Assembly: GCF_014779795.1 (NCBI RefSeq)
Contig: NZ_JACXZS010000009.1
Location: forward strand, 62,001 to 126,000
Source of the DNA: Microbacterium helvum
GTDB taxonomy: Bacteria; Actinomycetota; Actinomycetes; Actinomycetales; Microbacteriaceae
Reading direction: 5' to 3'
DNA length: 64,000 nt
Positions within the stretch are counted from its first letter, which is position 1, and every line of letters begins with the position of its first letter. Position numbers and translations under genes: made by a program. Below are positions 46,202 to 55,955 of this stretch, in pieces. Under the pieces are notes generated by a model. It had not been told where the DNA came from, did not search any database, and saw nothing but the letters and a program-made list of their open reading frames with translations.

Positions 46202-47035
46202 ATGGCGCGCGGACCGGTCGGGCAGATCACACGCGGCACCACCGGCACCAACAGGCTGCGCCGCATCGACCGGTGGATCGCGCGGCATCCGGCGCTGCGT
46301 CGTGCTGCCGATCCCCTCGTGGTGGATCTGGGCTACGGCGCGAGCGGGGTCACCGCGTTCGAGCTCTTCGCGCGCCTCTCGCGATCGCGACCCGATGTCG
46401 AGGTGCTGGGCCTGGAGATCGATCCTGCGCGCGTGGCCCGCGCGACCGCTCAGCTGGAGCAGGTGCGCGCCGGCATGACGCCCTTCGCCGCAGACTCGCA
46501 GGTGTCGTTCGCGCGGGGAGGCTTCGAGGTGCCGGTGACGGGCGGCCGGCGACCCGCGATCATCCGGGCCATGAACGTGCTGCGCCAGTACGACGAGTCT
46601 GAGGTGACCGCGGCATGGGTGACCATGGCGGCGCGGCTGGCGCCCGGTGGCCTGCTCGTCGAGGGCACCTGCGACGAGATCGGCCGCATCGCGACGTGGG
46701 TCGCGATCGGCCCGGACGCGGTACCGCAGACGTTCACGGTGTCGCTGCGGCTGACGGGGCTGGAGCACCCGTCGGTGGCCGCCGAACGCCTGCCCAAGGC
46801 GCTCATCCACCGGAATGTGCCCGGCGAGCGCATCCACGCGCTGCTCCGGGCGCTCGACGCCGAATGGGACCGCGCCGCCGTCGTCTCGCCGTTCGGCGCC
46901 GTGCACCGCTGGCGCACGGCCCTCGCCGCCGTCCAGGCGGCCGGCTGGCCCCTTCTGCAGCGATCCCGCTGGCGCCTCGGCGAACTGACGCTGCCGTGGA
47001 GCGCGGTCGCGCCGCGGGATGCCGCCACCCCCTGA
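46202..47035 (+). CDS. Class I SAM-dependent methyltransferase
   Basis: A 277-residue protein. The SAM-binding motif I is [20 protein letters not shown] near residue 40, followed by the acidic [14 protein letters not shown] near 73 and a later [14 protein letters not shown] block near 150. The C-terminal 100 residues are not characteristic of any substrate class. GGAGG-like sequence precedes the ATG. It is divergent from gpmA and convergent with the FUSC gene. Substrate unknown. Confidence 0.8.
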   Translation: MARGPVGQITRGTTGTNRLRRIDRWIARHPALRRAADPLVVDLGYGASGVTAFELFARLSRSRPDVEVLGLEIDPARVARATAQLEQVRAGMTPFAADSQVSFARGGFEVPVTGGRRPAIIRAMNVLRQYDESEVTAAWVTMAARLAPGGLLVEGTCDEIGRIATWVAIGPDAVPQTFTVSLRLTGLEHPSVAAERLPKALIHRNVPGERIHALLRALDAEWDRAAVVSPFGAVHRWRTALAAVQAAGWPLLQRSRWRLGELTLPWSAVAPRDAATP

Positions 47036-47072
47036 CCCCGGCATCCCCCTCCTCCTCGAATCTCACTCCTGC

Positions 47073-47145
47073 CGAGAACGCACGTTCTCGTCGAGAACGC
47101 ACGTCGTTCGCGTCGAGGATGTGTGGTCTCGGCGAGAACGCACGT
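47073..47145. repeat. Three CGAGAACGCACGT repeats in a convergent gap
   Basis: Identical 13-mers at 47073, 47092 and 47133, with a degenerate copy near 47113, lie in the 180-bp gap between the methyltransferase and the FUSC gene, which converge. The CGAGAACG/CGTTCTCG halves also allow short hairpins, for example around 47074-47091. No coding is seen. Confidence 0.7.
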
Positions 47146-47215
47146 CGTCAACGGGGAGGGAATGGATGCCGCGGCCCGGGGCTGCCCGATGCCCGCGGGC
47201 CGGTGCTGCCGCCGA

Positions 47216-48328
47216 TCAGACGCGCGGCAGGATCGCTCTGGCCTGGTCGCCGGGAAGGCCGGTCGCGGTGAGCAGGTCGACGGCGAGCGGGCGCAGCGCG
47301 GTGACGAGGTTCAGCTCGCTCTGCGTGCCGCCGGGGAGGATCGCCGCCGGGTCGAGGCGCGCGGCCACGGCACGCACCGCCTCGCGCGCCGCCGGCTGCA
47401 TCGAGATGTCGTCGAGGCTCTCGCCGACGAGCGCGGCGGCGCGCATGAGCTCCGACAGCAGCTCGGCGGGGACAGGGCGCCGCTCGCCGTCGTCGCACAG
47501 GTAGACCGCCCGGCGGGCGACGACGCGGAGGTTCCTCGTCGCGAAGTCCATCGACTGCAGCACGGTGTGGTGCCGGCGCAGCTCGGCGCGCTGCGGCCGC
47601 AGCCACGGCGAGAACCCGGCGACCGCGAGCCCCGAGTCCAGCGACGCGCGCCACTCGTCGATGCGCGGTGCGATCGCACGCGCCTTCTCGAGACCGCGCG
47701 TGGCCCGCATCGCGTCGCCGCGACGCAGCGCCTGGGCGATCGTGCGGGCCGCGTCGTCGGCGGCGGCGAACACCGCATGGCCGTCACGGGCTTCTTCTCG
47801 CCGGGGATTGCGCGGGATCAGCGCGGTCACCACGAGCGCCGCGATGCCTCCGACGATGCCGTCGACGAGGCGCGAGAACGGCTGCGAAGCCGGCAGCGAC
47901 ATCACGATCGAGGCCTGGATGCCGGCCATGATCGCGAACGGCGGGTACGGCGACAGGAACCTGGCGACGAACAGCGTCGCGGCGAGCGCCAGCGCCAGCT
48001 GCCACCAGCCCGGGCCGACCACGACGACGAAGCCCTCGGCGACGAGGATGCCGACCAGCATGCCCACGACCGTCTCGAGCACGCGGCGCGGCCGGGCGTC
48101 GCGGACGAGGCCGAGGCTCGAGATCGTGACCGTCGCCGCCAGCAGCGGAGCGGGATGCCCCACCACGTAATGCGCGAACGCCCACGCCGCGGTCGCCGCG
48201 ACCACGATCTGCACGATCGCGATCGCCGATCCGCGCACACGCGCCATCTGCGGGCGCAGGTCGAGCCGCGAGCGCCAGCCTGTGGGAACGACCTGCGTGA
48301 TCGGGGCGGTCTCGCCGTTTCCGCTCAT
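47216..48328 (-). CDS. FUSC-like/aromatic acid exporter family membrane protein
   Basis: A 370-residue protein with about six transmembrane segments in residues 30-165 (IVQIVVAATAAWAFAHYVVG, LLAATVTISSLGLV and PRRVLETVVGMLVGILVAEG). A cytoplasmic helical domain rich in arginine and alanine follows. This half-size layout matches the FUSC/ArAE group proposed to export aromatic acids or other toxic compounds. The start at 48328 (MSGNGETAP) is seven bases from the ygfZ stop codon, so it belongs to the ygfZ operon. Substrate unknown. Confidence 0.8.
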   Translation of the reverse strand: MSGNGETAPITQVVPTGWRSRLDLRPQMARVRGSAIAIVQIVVAATAAWAFAHYVVGHPAPLLAATVTISSLGLVRDARPRRVLETVVGMLVGILVAEGFVVVVGPGWWQLALALAATLFVARFLSPYPPFAIMAGIQASIVMSLPASQPFSRLVDGIVGGIAALVVTALIPRNPRREEARDGHAVFAAADDAARTIAQALRRGDAMRATRGLEKARAIAPRIDEWRASLDSGLAVAGFSPWLRPQRAELRRHHTVLQSMDFATRNLRVVARRAVYLCDDGERRPVPAELLSELMRAAALVGESLDDISMQPAAREAVRAVAARLDPAAILPGGTQSELNLVTALRPLAVDLLTATGLPGDQARAILPRV

Positions 48329-48335
48329 GGGCGGA

Positions 48336-49442
48336 CTATTGCGCCGCCTGGCGCCGGCCGAGCCTCGGGATCCGCGGCACGTTCGCCGTCGCGCCGGCGT
48401 CGGGCGGCACGACGACCTCCTGCGCGGCCGCAACGGGGCCCTCGTCGGTGTCGACCGTGAGCGCCGCGTCGAGGGGGGTCGAGCGCCGCACCACGGCGAG
48501 CGCGATCGGCCCCTCTTCGAAGTGCAGCGCGGCCGAGGTCACGACGCCCACCTCGTCGTCGCCCACCCGGACGGCTGCGCCGTGAACGGGAAGCACGCTC
48601 CCCGATCCGTCGAGCTGCAGCGCGACGAGCCGCCGCGGCGGATGCCCGAGGTTGTGCACCTTGGCGATGGTCTCCTGCCCGCGGTAGCAGCCCTTGTCGA
48701 GGTGCACGGCCGTCCGCAGCCAGTCCAGCTCGTGCGGCAGCGCGCGTTCGTCGACGTCGGCGCTCCAGCGCGGACGCCACGCGGCCACACGCAGCGCGTC
48801 GACCGCCGCAAGACCGGCGAGCCGCATGTCGCCCCGGGTGGCGGCATCCGCGATCCTCGCCTCTTCTTCGCGGGTGACGATCGCCTCCGCCCAGTCACGG
48901 TCGGCGCCGGGGTGAGGCTCGACGGCCGCATACGCCCAGCCGCCGGGCGTCACGTCGGGCCAGGGGTCCCGCCACACCAGCGGAGTGCCGGCCGGTGCGG
49001 CGGCGGCCACGGCGGTCGCGAGCGCGGCCGACGTGCCGCCGATGACGGCGTACTCGTCGGCGATGCGCGGATCCACGCGCAGCCGGAACCGCATCTTGCG
49101 CAGCCAGTCGTACAGGCCGGGCCCGTCGGCGGCATCGGCGATCAGCCACGTGGTCTCGCCGTCGTCGATGACGGATGCCGCATGCTCGACATGCCCCTGC
49201 GGGTCGAGGATCAGCATCTCGGTGCTGACGCCGGGCTGCAGCCGCGCGAGAGCCTGCGACGACAGCGAATCGAGCCACGAAAGACGGTCCTCACCCGGCA
49301 CGGCGATGACGACACGGTCGGCACGCGGTGCGACGGCCTCCCCCGCGGCGAGGCGGCGCTGCTCGACAAGCGGGCTGCCGAGGTGCTGCAGTCCGGCCTC
49401 GTCGACGACGGCGCCCGGGACGGCGGCGAACACGTCGGTCAT
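48336..49442 (-). CDS. ygfZ: YgfZ/GcvT-domain folate-binding protein
   Basis: A 368-residue protein related to the aminomethyltransferase GcvT, used with folate in assembly or repair of iron-sulfur enzymes. The signature K-G-C-Y-x-G-Q-E occurs in LDKGCYRGQETIAKVHN near residue 253, with the redox-sensitive cysteine. The start at 49442 ([10 protein letters not shown]) overlaps the stop codon of the nitrobindin gene upstream (TGATG), so the two are translationally coupled. A longer upstream reading has no ribosome binding site. Confidence 0.92.
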   Translation of the reverse strand: MTDVFAAVPGAVVDEAGLQHLGSPLVEQRRLAAGEAVAPRADRVVIAVPGEDRLSWLDSLSSQALARLQPGVSTEMLILDPQGHVEHAASVIDDGETTWLIADAADGPGLYDWLRKMRFRLRVDPRIADEYAVIGGTSAALATAVAAAAPAGTPLVWRDPWPDVTPGGWAYAAVEPHPGADRDWAEAIVTREEEARIADAATRGDMRLAGLAAVDALRVAAWRPRWSADVDERALPHELDWLRTAVHLDKGCYRGQETIAKVHNLGHPPRRLVALQLDGSGSVLPVHGAAVRVGDDEVGVVTSAALHFEEGPIALAVVRRSTPLDAALTVDTDEGPVAAAQEVVVPPDAGATANVPRIPRLGRRQAAQ

Positions 49443-50044
49443 CAGTCGGCCTTGGCCAGACGCGCGGATGCGTGGGCGCCGAGTTCGAAGCCCAGCGCGG
49501 CGATGTCCCACGCCCACAGCAGGTGGTTGTCGACGAGACCGTACATCCGGGTCGCGGCCGCGTACGCCTTGGCGCCGGCCGGCCGCACGACGGCGTCGGT
49601 CGCGATGTCGATGCGGGGGCCCTTGATCTGCCCCAGATACAGCTCGCTCACGCCGTCCGCGTGCACGAGGGCGACCTCGAGGTCGAAGCCGCCGTCCGCG
49701 TTGCGCAGTCGTTCGATGTCGTCGGCGGTGCGCGCGACGGCCGGTGCGAGCGGCGGCAGCAGCCCGGGGCCGGCATCGGCGTCCGTCGCCGTGCGGGACA
49801 GGCGCCAGTAGCCGAGCTCGGCCACCAGCCGCGTGCGGCGGTCGGGGTCGTCGGGATGGTCGATCCAGGCCTCGGCGGAATAGTTCAGATAATCGCCGCC
49901 GTCATGGCTGAAGCTCACGCGGTGCGTGAACTCGCCGGTGTAGGCGTGGTCTCCGTAGTCGATGACTCCGGTGCCCTCCCAGACACCGAGGAGCCACGAG
50001 AGCGGAACGATCTCGGCGGGAAGGTCGGTCGGGATCTCGAGCAC
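49442..50044 (-). CDS. Nitrobindin-like heme-binding protein (FABP-like fold)
   Basis: A 200-residue beta-barrel of the DUF1794/nitrobindin (THAP4-like) family. The GxWxGxG signature appears as GVWEGTG at about 20-26. The barrel continues through [21 protein letters not shown] candidate distal heme histidine lies near the C-terminus ([10 protein letters not shown] or VDNHLLWAW). These proteins bind ferric heme and may isomerise peroxynitrite. It is coupled to ygfZ, linking heme/NO protection to iron-sulfur maintenance. Confidence 0.88.
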   Translation of the reverse strand: MLEIPTDLPAEIVPLSWLLGVWEGTGVIDYGDHAYTGEFTHRVSFSHDGGDYLNYSAEAWIDHPDDPDRRTRLVAELGYWRLSRTATDADAGPGLLPPLAPAVARTADDIERLRNADGGFDLEVALVHADGVSELYLGQIKGPRIDIATDAVVRPAGAKAYAAATRMYGLVDNHLLWAWDIAALGFELGAHASARLAKAD

Positions 50045-50055
50045 GACGCGCCCCG

Positions 50056-50169
50056 TCAGCGCTGGCCGCGGTACAGGTTCTTGACGACCACCACGGAGAC
50101 GAACACGATCGCCAGCGATGCGAGTCCGAGCAGGCCCACGAAGAAGAGTTCGAGCGCGACGGTATCCAT
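50056..50169 (-). CDS. 37-residue single-helix membrane protein
   Basis: ATG 50167-50169 opens [20 protein letters not shown] then [17 protein letters not shown] and a stop codon. Residues 7-29 form one clear transmembrane helix followed by a positively charged end (KNLYRGQR), giving an N-out orientation by the positive-inside rule. It ends 12 bases before the nitrobindin gene. It is short, but its helix-plus-basic-tail layout is unlikely by chance. Function unknown. Confidence 0.6.
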   Translation of the reverse strand: MDTVALELFFVGLLGLASLAIVFVSVVVVKNLYRGQR

Positions 50170-50196
50170 GTCGTGAAGTCTAGTCGGGACCGGGGC

Positions 50197-50499
50197 TCAG
50201 CCGGGTACGAGCGCCGCCAGACCGAACCCGAGGCTGATGACGCCCATGACCAGGGCCGCCCCCAGGACGCTGGCCGCGACGCGCTCGGTGAACCCCGATG
50301 CGCGCCCAGACCACAGCTGGACGGCGAAGGCGGCGATGAGGCATCCCCCCAGTCCCACACCCAGCCACGCGGCACGCCAGTCCGGCGTCGAGAAGATGCC
50401 GATGACGATCGCGATCACGGCGGCGAGCGCCCACACGGCGATGAGCCCGCCGAGCGTGCGGCGGGGGGCGAGTTCTGGCACGGCCACAACACCCATCAT
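50197..50499 (-). CDS. Small multi-pass membrane protein
   Basis: A 100-residue protein with three predicted helices ([37 protein letters not shown] and [20 protein letters not shown]). It has the size and layout of hypothetical actinobacterial DUF-type membrane proteins. Start at 50499 ([10 protein letters not shown]) is favoured. An in-frame GTG/ATG upstream is possible. It is divergent from glnR. Confidence 0.7.
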   Translation of the reverse strand: MMGVVAVPELAPRRTLGGLIAVWALAAVIAIVIGIFSTPDWRAAWLGVGLGGCLIAAFAVQLWSGRASGFTERVAASVLGAALVMGVISLGFGLAALVPG

Positions 50500-50616
50500 C
50501 CCGCATCGCACCCGGCCGTGCATCTGCGCCCCGATGACCCCGCGGCGAAACCACAGACCGCACGCGCTCTACACTGGGGTTCGCGGCGTGCCCCCGCACG
50601 CCGGGAAGGCGATCCT

Positions 50617-51315
50617 TTGGCTCAGCTCCTGGTTCTCAGTTCCACACACGGCGGCAGTCCTGTGCTGCCCGCGCTCGAACTGCTGAGCCACCGCGTGCGC
50701 CAGATCCCCGCCGAGCCCGCACAGCTCGTCAACGCGCCGAGCGCCGACATCATCCTCGTCGACGCGCGCGTCGACCTCGTCGGCGCCAAGTCGCTGTGCA
50801 AGATCCTCAACACGACAGGCCTCGACGCACCGCTGCTGCTGGTCGTCACCGAGGGCGGACTCACCGCGGTGTCGCCCGACTGGGGCGTCGACGATGTCAT
50901 CCTGATGACGGCCGGGCCCGCCGAGGTCGACGCGCGCATCCGCCTCGCGGTCGGCCGGCAGTCGGCCGAGCAGGTGTCGACGCGCGTGCAGACCTCGGGC
51001 ATCACGATCGACGAGTCCTCATACTCGGCGAAGGTGCACGGCAAGCCGCTCGACCTCACCTACAAGGAGTTCCAGCTCCTGCACTTCTTCGCCACCCATC
51101 CGTCGCGCGTGTTCACGCGCGAGCAGCTGCTGAGCGAGGTATGGGGCTACGACTACTTCGGCGGCACGCGCACGGTCGACGTCCACGTGCGGCGACTGCG
51201 GGCCAAGCTCGGCGACCTCGAGCAGCTCATCGGCACGGTGCGCAACGTCGGCTACCGGTTCAACGTCTACGAGGACGAGCCCGAACCCGCGCCGCGAGAG
51301 AAGACCGACGCCTAG
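50617..51315 (+). CDS. glnR: GlnR-type orphan response regulator
   Basis: A 232-residue OmpR-like regulator of nitrogen metabolism. The receiver domain is atypical but keeps the aspartate in ADIILVDAR (D49), equivalent to Asp50 of Streptomyces GlnR, and the [20 protein letters not shown] block. The DNA-binding half has [20 protein letters not shown] then [14 protein letters not shown], almost diagnostic for GlnR. No kinase gene is adjacent, as expected for this orphan. The start is TTG 50617 after GGAAGG. A TACACT -10 lies at 50570. It precedes the phosphate genes. Confidence 0.9.
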   Translation: MAQLLVLSSTHGGSPVLPALELLSHRVRQIPAEPAQLVNAPSADIILVDARVDLVGAKSLCKILNTTGLDAPLLLVVTEGGLTAVSPDWGVDDVILMTAGPAEVDARIRLAVGRQSAEQVSTRVQTSGITIDESSYSAKVHGKPLDLTYKEFQLLHFFATHPSRVFTREQLLSEVWGYDYFGGTRTVDVHVRRLRAKLGDLEQLIGTVRNVGYRFNVYEDEPEPAPREKTDA

Positions 51316-51336
51316 CTGCGCATCGCTTCGTGGTCC

Positions 51337-51358
51337 GGATGCCGGGCGCCCGGCATCC
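51337..51358 (+). terminator. Palindromic hairpin after glnR
   Basis: A perfect 22-nt palindrome (51337-51347 with 51348-51358) lies 21 bases after the glnR stop codon and just before the ppk PHO box. It probably ends glnR transcription, leaving ppk to its own promoter. Confidence 0.6.
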
Positions 51359-51362
51359 CTCG

Positions 51363-51384
51363 GTTCACACTCCGGTCACATGAC
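51363..51384 (+). promoter_or_regulatory. PHO box before ppk
   Basis: Two 11-nt direct repeat units in register, GTTCACACTCC and GGTCACATGAC, match the pattern upstream of phoU and pstS. AATGAT at 51390 is a possible -10. If so, the ppk transcript would start at or next to its ATG (leaderless). Confidence 0.6.
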
Positions 51385-51401
51385 CCTGCAATGATGAGGG
51401 A

Positions 51402-53567
51402 ATGATCGAACCCGAGGTGCTCGACACCGGCCTGGGAGATGCGGACGACGACGACTTCGACATGTCGGAGGAGTTCGACTCCCAGCTGCCGGACCACCGC
51501 TACCTGGACCGCGAGCTGAGCTGGCTCGCGTTCAACCAGCGCGTACTCGAACTCGCCGAAGACCCGAATCTGCCTGTGCTGGAGCGCGCGAACTTCCTGG
51601 CGATCTTCGCGAGCAACCTCGACGAGTTCTTCATGGTGCGCGTCGCAGGGCTCAAACGCCGCATCATGACCGGGCTCGCCGTGCCGACCAACGTGGGCAC
51701 GTCTCCGATGGACGTGCTGGCCGAGATCTCGGCCGAGGCTCACCGGCTGCAGCTGCGCCACGCCAACGCGTGGATGACGCTCGTGCAGCCGGCGCTCGCG
51801 GACGCCGGCATCCAGGTCGTCTCCTACGACTCCCTCGACGCCGACGAGCGCGCCCAGCTGTACGAGTACTTCCAGGCGCAGGTGTTCCCGGTGCTGATGC
51901 CGCTCGCGGTCGACCCGGCCCATCCGTTCCCGTACATCTCGGGCCTGTCGCTCAACCTCGCGATCCGCATCCGCAACGCCCGCACCGGGCGTCAGGAGTT
52001 CGCGCGCCTCAAGGTGCCGCCGATGCTCCCCCGCGTGGTCGCGCTTCCGCCGTCCGAGGGCGCGGTGCGCTACCTGCCCCTCGAAGACCTCATCTCGAAC
52101 CACCTCGACGACCTCTTCCCCGGCATGGAGGTCCTCGATCACCACGCCTTCCGCCTCACCCGCAACGAGGACATGGTGATCGAAGAGGACGAGACCGAGA
52201 ACCTCATCCAGGCGCTCGAAGCCGAACTGCTGCGCCGCCGGTTCGGGCCGCCGATCCGGCTCGAGATCACGGACGACATGGACGACGTCACGCTCGACCT
52301 GCTCATCAAAGAGCTCGACATCACCGAGCAGGAGGTCTACCGCCTGCCCGGGCCGCTCGACCTCCGCGGGCTGTTCGACCTGTCGCGGATCGATCGCCCC
52401 GATCTGCACTACAAGCCCCACGTGCCGACCACGGCCCTGGCCTTCCAGCCGGGCGACAACAACGAGCGCGCCGACATCTTCGCCGCCATCCGCAAGGGCG
52501 ACGTGCTGGTGCACCACCCGTACGAGTCGTTCGCGACGAGCGTGCAGGCGTTCCTCGAGCAGGCCGCCAAGGACCCGCACGTGCTCGCCATCAAGCAGAC
52601 GCTGTACCGTACGTCGGGCGACAGCCCCATCGTCGAGGCCCTGATCAACGCGGCCGAGGCGGGCAAGCAGGTGCTCGCCCTCGTCGAGATCAAGGCGCGC
52701 TTCGACGAGGCGAACAACATCGTGTGGGCCCGCAAGCTCGAGAAGGCCGGCGTCCACGTCGTGTACGGCCTCGTGGGACTCAAGACGCACTGCAAGCTGG
52801 CGCTGGTCATCCGCGAGGAAGGCGGCGTGCTGCGCAGCTACAGCCACGTGGGCACCGGCAACTACAACCCCAAGACGAGCCGCATCTACGAGGACTTCGG
52901 CCTGTTCACCGCCGACGACCAGGTCGGCCGCGACCTCACGCGCCTGTTCAACGAACTCAGCGGCTACGCCATCGAGAAGAAGTTCAAGCGCCTGCTGGTC
53001 GCCCCGCTGCACCTGCGCAAGGGGCTGCTGAGGCTCATCGACAAGGAGCGGCGCAACGCCCTCGCCGGCAAGCCCGCGAGCGTGCGCATCAAGGTCAACT
53101 CGATGGTCGACGAGCAGATCATCGACGCGCTGTACCGCGCCAGCCAGGCGGGCGTGAAGGTCGAGGTGTGGGTGCGCGGCATCTGCTCGCTCAAGCCGGG
53201 TGTCGAGGGCATGAGCGAGAACATCACCGTCCGTTCGATCCTCGGCCGCTACCTCGAGCACTCCCGCATCTTCGCGTTCGGCGGCGACGGCGAGCCGGTG
53301 GTCTACATCGGCAGCGCCGACATGATGCACCGCAACCTCGACCGTCGTGTCGAGGCGCTGGTGCGCGTCTCTTCGCCGGCGCATGTCAAGGAGCTCGAAC
53401 ACCTCTTCACGCTCGCGATGAGCGACACCACCAGCTCGTGGCACCTCGGTGCCGAGGGCGAATGGGTCCGGCACAACGTCGCCGAGGACGGCAGGCCGCT
53501 GCTGGACATCCAGGACCGGACCATGACCAACGTGCAGCGCCGTCGGCGGGCACGTGCGGTGCGATGA
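51402..53567 (+). CDS. ppk: Polyphosphate kinase 1
   Basis: A 721-residue enzyme that reversibly polymerises the gamma-phosphate of ATP into polyphosphate. Four domains are visible: N-terminal ([20 protein letters not shown] near 32), head, and two phospholipase-D-like catalytic domains. The autophosphorylated histidine lies in [13 protein letters not shown] near 463 and ATP/Mg residues in [12 protein letters not shown] near 430. An extra acidic N-terminus ([15 protein letters not shown]) precedes the core. The stop codon overlaps the next gene. Confidence 0.97.
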   Translation: MIEPEVLDTGLGDADDDDFDMSEEFDSQLPDHRYLDRELSWLAFNQRVLELAEDPNLPVLERANFLAIFASNLDEFFMVRVAGLKRRIMTGLAVPTNVGTSPMDVLAEISAEAHRLQLRHANAWMTLVQPALADAGIQVVSYDSLDADERAQLYEYFQAQVFPVLMPLAVDPAHPFPYISGLSLNLAIRIRNARTGRQEFARLKVPPMLPRVVALPPSEGAVRYLPLEDLISNHLDDLFPGMEVLDHHAFRLTRNEDMVIEEDETENLIQALEAELLRRRFGPPIRLEITDDMDDVTLDLLIKELDITEQEVYRLPGPLDLRGLFDLSRIDRPDLHYKPHVPTTALAFQPGDNNERADIFAAIRKGDVLVHHPYESFATSVQAFLEQAAKDPHVLAIKQTLYRTSGDSPIVEALINAAEAGKQVLALVEIKARFDEANNIVWARKLEKAGVHVVYGLVGLKTHCKLALVIREEGGVLRSYSHVGTGNYNPKTSRIYEDFGLFTADDQVGRDLTRLFNELSGYAIEKKFKRLLVAPLHLRKGLLRLIDKERRNALAGKPASVRIKVNSMVDEQIIDALYRASQAGVKVEVWVRGICSLKPGVEGMSENITVRSILGRYLEHSRIFAFGGDGEPVVYIGSADMMHRNLDRRVEALVRVSSPAHVKELEHLFTLAMSDTTSSWHLGAEGEWVRHNVAEDGRPLLDIQDRTMTNVQRRRRARAVR

Positions 53568-54502
53568 CCGAGACCGCGGTGTACGCGGCGGGGGGCGTGG
53601 TGTGGCGCGTCGTCGACGACAAGCTGCGCGTGCTCCTGATCCATCGCACCAAGTACCGCGACGTCACCCTGCCCAAGGGCAAGGTGGATCCCGGTGAGAT
53701 GCTCGCCGAGACCGCCGTGCGCGAGATCCACGAAGAGACCGGCATCCGTGTCGCGCTCGGCGTGCCGGTCGGCGTCTCGCGCTACCGGCTGCCGAGCAAG
53801 CGCACCAAGATCGTGCACTACTGGGCCGCCGAGGCGACGGACGACGCGATCCGCGCGAGCGAGTTCGTGCCGAACAGAGAGATCGCGGCGATCGAATGGG
53901 TCACACCCAAGAAGGCGATCGCGCGCCTGAGCTACCCGGTCGACGTCGAGATCATCGAGAACTTCCTGCGGCTCGTCGACGAGGGAGTGCTGCGCACGTT
54001 CCCGATCGTCGCGCTGCGGCACGCGAAGGCGCTCCCCCGCGAGGAATGGGAGGGGAAGGATGCCGCCCGCCCGCTGACACCGCGCGGTCGCAAGCAGGCG
54101 CGCGCCATCGTGGGCCCCCTGCGGGCGTTCGGGGTGCGGCGGATCGTGTCCAGCCCCGCGACCAGGTGCGTCAAGACGGTCGCCCCGCTCGCCGAAGCGC
54201 TCGGGCGGAAGGTCGACACGACGAAGCTCATCAGCCAGGACGCATGGGAGCGCGGCGCGTCCGATGCGCGCACGATCATCGGCGAGCGTGTGCGCGCGCG
54301 CAAACCCGCGGTGCTGTGCAGCCACGGCCCCGTGCTGCCCGACATCCTGAGCGAGCTGGCTCTGGCCACCGGCACGCTGCGCGGGTCCTACCTCGGCAGC
54401 GCCTCGGCGCTGGAGACGGGTGCGTTCTCGGTGGTGCACCTGTCGGTCGCCAACCCCGGATCGGGGATCGTCACGATCGAGACGCACGAGCCGAAGGTCT
54501 GA
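53564..54502 (+). CDS. mutT1: MutT1-like NUDIX hydrolase with histidine phosphatase domain
   Basis: A 312-residue two-domain protein. Residues 1-140 form a NUDIX domain with the Nudix box at 39-61 (G39, E45, REIHEE at 53-58). Residues 145-312 form a phosphoglycerate-mutase-like phosphatase with LRHAKA near 152 and a second histidine in CSHGPVLPD near 248. This architecture is that of mycobacterial MutT1, which degrades 8-oxo-GTP/dGTP and dinucleoside polyphosphates. ATGA overlap with ppk implies coupled translation, joining nucleotide clean-up to polyphosphate metabolism. Confidence 0.92.
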   Translation: MTETAVYAAGGVVWRVVDDKLRVLLIHRTKYRDVTLPKGKVDPGEMLAETAVREIHEETGIRVALGVPVGVSRYRLPSKRTKIVHYWAAEATDDAIRASEFVPNREIAAIEWVTPKKAIARLSYPVDVEIIENFLRLVDEGVLRTFPIVALRHAKALPREEWEGKDAARPLTPRGRKQARAIVGPLRAFGVRRIVSSPATRCVKTVAPLAEALGRKVDTTKLISQDAWERGASDARTIIGERVRARKPAVLCSHGPVLPDILSELALATGTLRGSYLGSASALETGAFSVVHLSVANPGSGIVTIETHEPKV

Positions 54503-54530
54503 GCGCAGAGACCCCAGCGCACCCCTTCCC

Positions 54531-54552
54531 GTTCACCTTCCGTTCACCCGCG
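54531..54552 (+). promoter_or_regulatory. PHO box before pstS
   Basis: GTTCACCTTCC and GTTCACCCGCG are two near-perfect 11-nt direct repeats in register. A TACGTT -10-like sequence follows about 25 bases downstream near 54580. This is the clearest of the three PHO boxes and should drive pstSCAB under phosphate limitation. Confidence 0.8.
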
Positions 54553-54664
54553 CAGCGCAGTCTCTTAAGAGTCCGAGCCTACGTTTCAGAACGAACCCCG
54601 CACCGGGTTCGTACCCGCAGGCCTGCACAGGCCTCAATTCCCTGACACGTGAAGGATTCACACA

Positions 54665-55795
54665 GTGAAGATCTCTCGCATCGCCCAGGCGGGCGCTGTC
54701 GCCGCTATCGCGGCCCTCGCCCTCGCCGGCTGCGCCTCGAACACCGACACCCCGAGCGACACCCCGGCCGCCAGCGAGTCCGCCGCCGACTCGGGCGTCG
54801 CGGTCGAGCTCGACTCGAGCCTCACGGGCACGATCACCGCGGGTGGCTCCAGCGCCCAGGGCAACGCGCAGGCCGCGTGGACGACGGCCTACAACGCGAC
54901 TGTCGGCGGCGTGACCATCAACTACGACAAGTCGCAGGGCTCCGGCGGCGGCGTCACCAACTTCCTGAGCGGCGCCTACGACTTCGCCGGCTCGGACGCG
55001 CCGCTGTCGGCCGACGAGACCACGCAGTCGGAGGCCCTGTGCACCGAGGGCGGCGTGAACATCCCCGTCTACCTCGACGGCGTCTCGATCATCTACAACA
55101 TCGACGGTGTCGACAGCCTCAAGCTGAGCGGCGAGACGATCGCGAAGATCTTCAACCTGCAGATCACCGACTGGTCGGACCCGGCCATCACGGCAGACAA
55201 CGGCACCGCGCTCGCGGCCGGCCCGATCACCACGGTCGCCCGTTCGGACGGCTCGGGCACGACGGCCAACTTCACGAACTACCTCGCCGCGACCCAGGCG
55301 GAGGCCTGGCCGTACGAGGCCGGCAAGAACTGGCCGGTCGCGGGCAACGTCTCGCTGCAGAAGGGCGGCTCGGGCGTCGTCGACACCGTCAAGGCGGGCA
55401 CCGGAACGATCGGCTACGCCGACCACTCCGCGATCGGCGAGCTGAACTCGGCCGACATCGTGGTCGACGGCACCGCGATCCCGTTCAGCCCCGAGGCCGT
55501 CGCGAAGACGTTCGAGGTGGCGGCGGTCGACGCCTCCAACGGCGTCGAGGGCGACCTGTCGAAGAAGTTCGACTACTCGAAGCTGACCACCGAGACCTAC
55601 CCGATCCCGCTCGTCTCGTACGCCATCACCTGCACGACGTTCCAGGACGAGGCGCAGGCCGAGCTGACCAAGTCGTACCTCGGCTTCGTCGCCAGCACGC
55701 TGGGCCAGCAGGTCGCGGCGAAGAACGCCGGTTCGGCTCCGCTGCCGGACTCGATCCTCGAAGAGGCGCAGAGCACCATCGACGCCATCAAGTGA
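54665..55795 (+). CDS. pstS: Phosphate-binding lipoprotein PstS
   Basis: A 376-residue extracellular phosphate receptor of the Pst importer. The signal peptide ends in LALAGC with lipidation at C23, followed by a serine/threonine/proline/alanine linker. Phosphate ligands are visible in TAGGSSAQGNAQ near 60, GSDAPLS near 115 and ARSDGSGTTANF near 190. GTG start with GAAGGA upstream. A hairpin follows it, so PstS can be made in excess over the membrane components. Confidence 0.96.
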   Translation: MKISRIAQAGAVAAIAALALAGCASNTDTPSDTPAASESAADSGVAVELDSSLTGTITAGGSSAQGNAQAAWTTAYNATVGGVTINYDKSQGSGGGVTNFLSGAYDFAGSDAPLSADETTQSEALCTEGGVNIPVYLDGVSIIYNIDGVDSLKLSGETIAKIFNLQITDWSDPAITADNGTALAAGPITTVARSDGSGTTANFTNYLAATQAEAWPYEAGKNWPVAGNVSLQKGGSGVVDTVKAGTGTIGYADHSAIGELNSADIVVDGTAIPFSPEAVAKTFEVAAVDASNGVEGDLSKKFDYSKLTTETYPIPLVSYAITCTTFQDEAQAELTKSYLGFVASTLGQQVAAKNAGSAPLPDSILEEAQSTIDAIK

Positions 55796-55806
55796 CCCAC
55801 GTCGGT

Positions 55807-55837
55807 CCGCCCGCCCAGGCGATCCCTGGGCGGGCGG
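55807..55837 (+). terminator. Hairpin between pstS and pstC
   Basis: A perfect 13-bp stem (55807-55819 with 55825-55837) and CGATC loop lie 12 bases after the pstS stop codon. Inside an operon, it probably works as a partial terminator or 3'-end stabiliser that raises pstS expression relative to pstCAB. Confidence 0.7.
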
Positions 55838-55925
55838 GCTGAATTCCGTCTCCGGATCGTCCGGCGCCGGAATTGAGCCGCCCCGACACCTCGAAGCACT
55901 CCGGAAACCCGACAGGAGCTCCTCC

Positions 55926-55955
55926 ATGCGACACCGACGGACCCGCCATGGCTGA
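55926..55955 (+). CDS. Possible nine-codon leader frame coupled to pstC
   Basis: AGGAG at 55914-55918 is ideally spaced from ATG 55926, which reads MRHRRTRHG and stops at 55953-55955, overlapping the pstC ATG (55948) in another frame. The pstC ATG itself has only a weak ribosome binding site. Translation of the arginine/histidine-rich leader could therefore deliver ribosomes to pstC. Confidence 0.4.
   Translation: MRHRRTRHG

Noticed and set aside
51770..54502. Very long frames opposite or overlapping known genes, e.g. 9789-12326, 5922-7901, 51312-53474
   Set aside because: High G+C removes stop codons from alternative frames. These readings are arginine/alanine-rich, lack ribosome binding sites and overlap well-supported genes such as gcl, allB and ppk.
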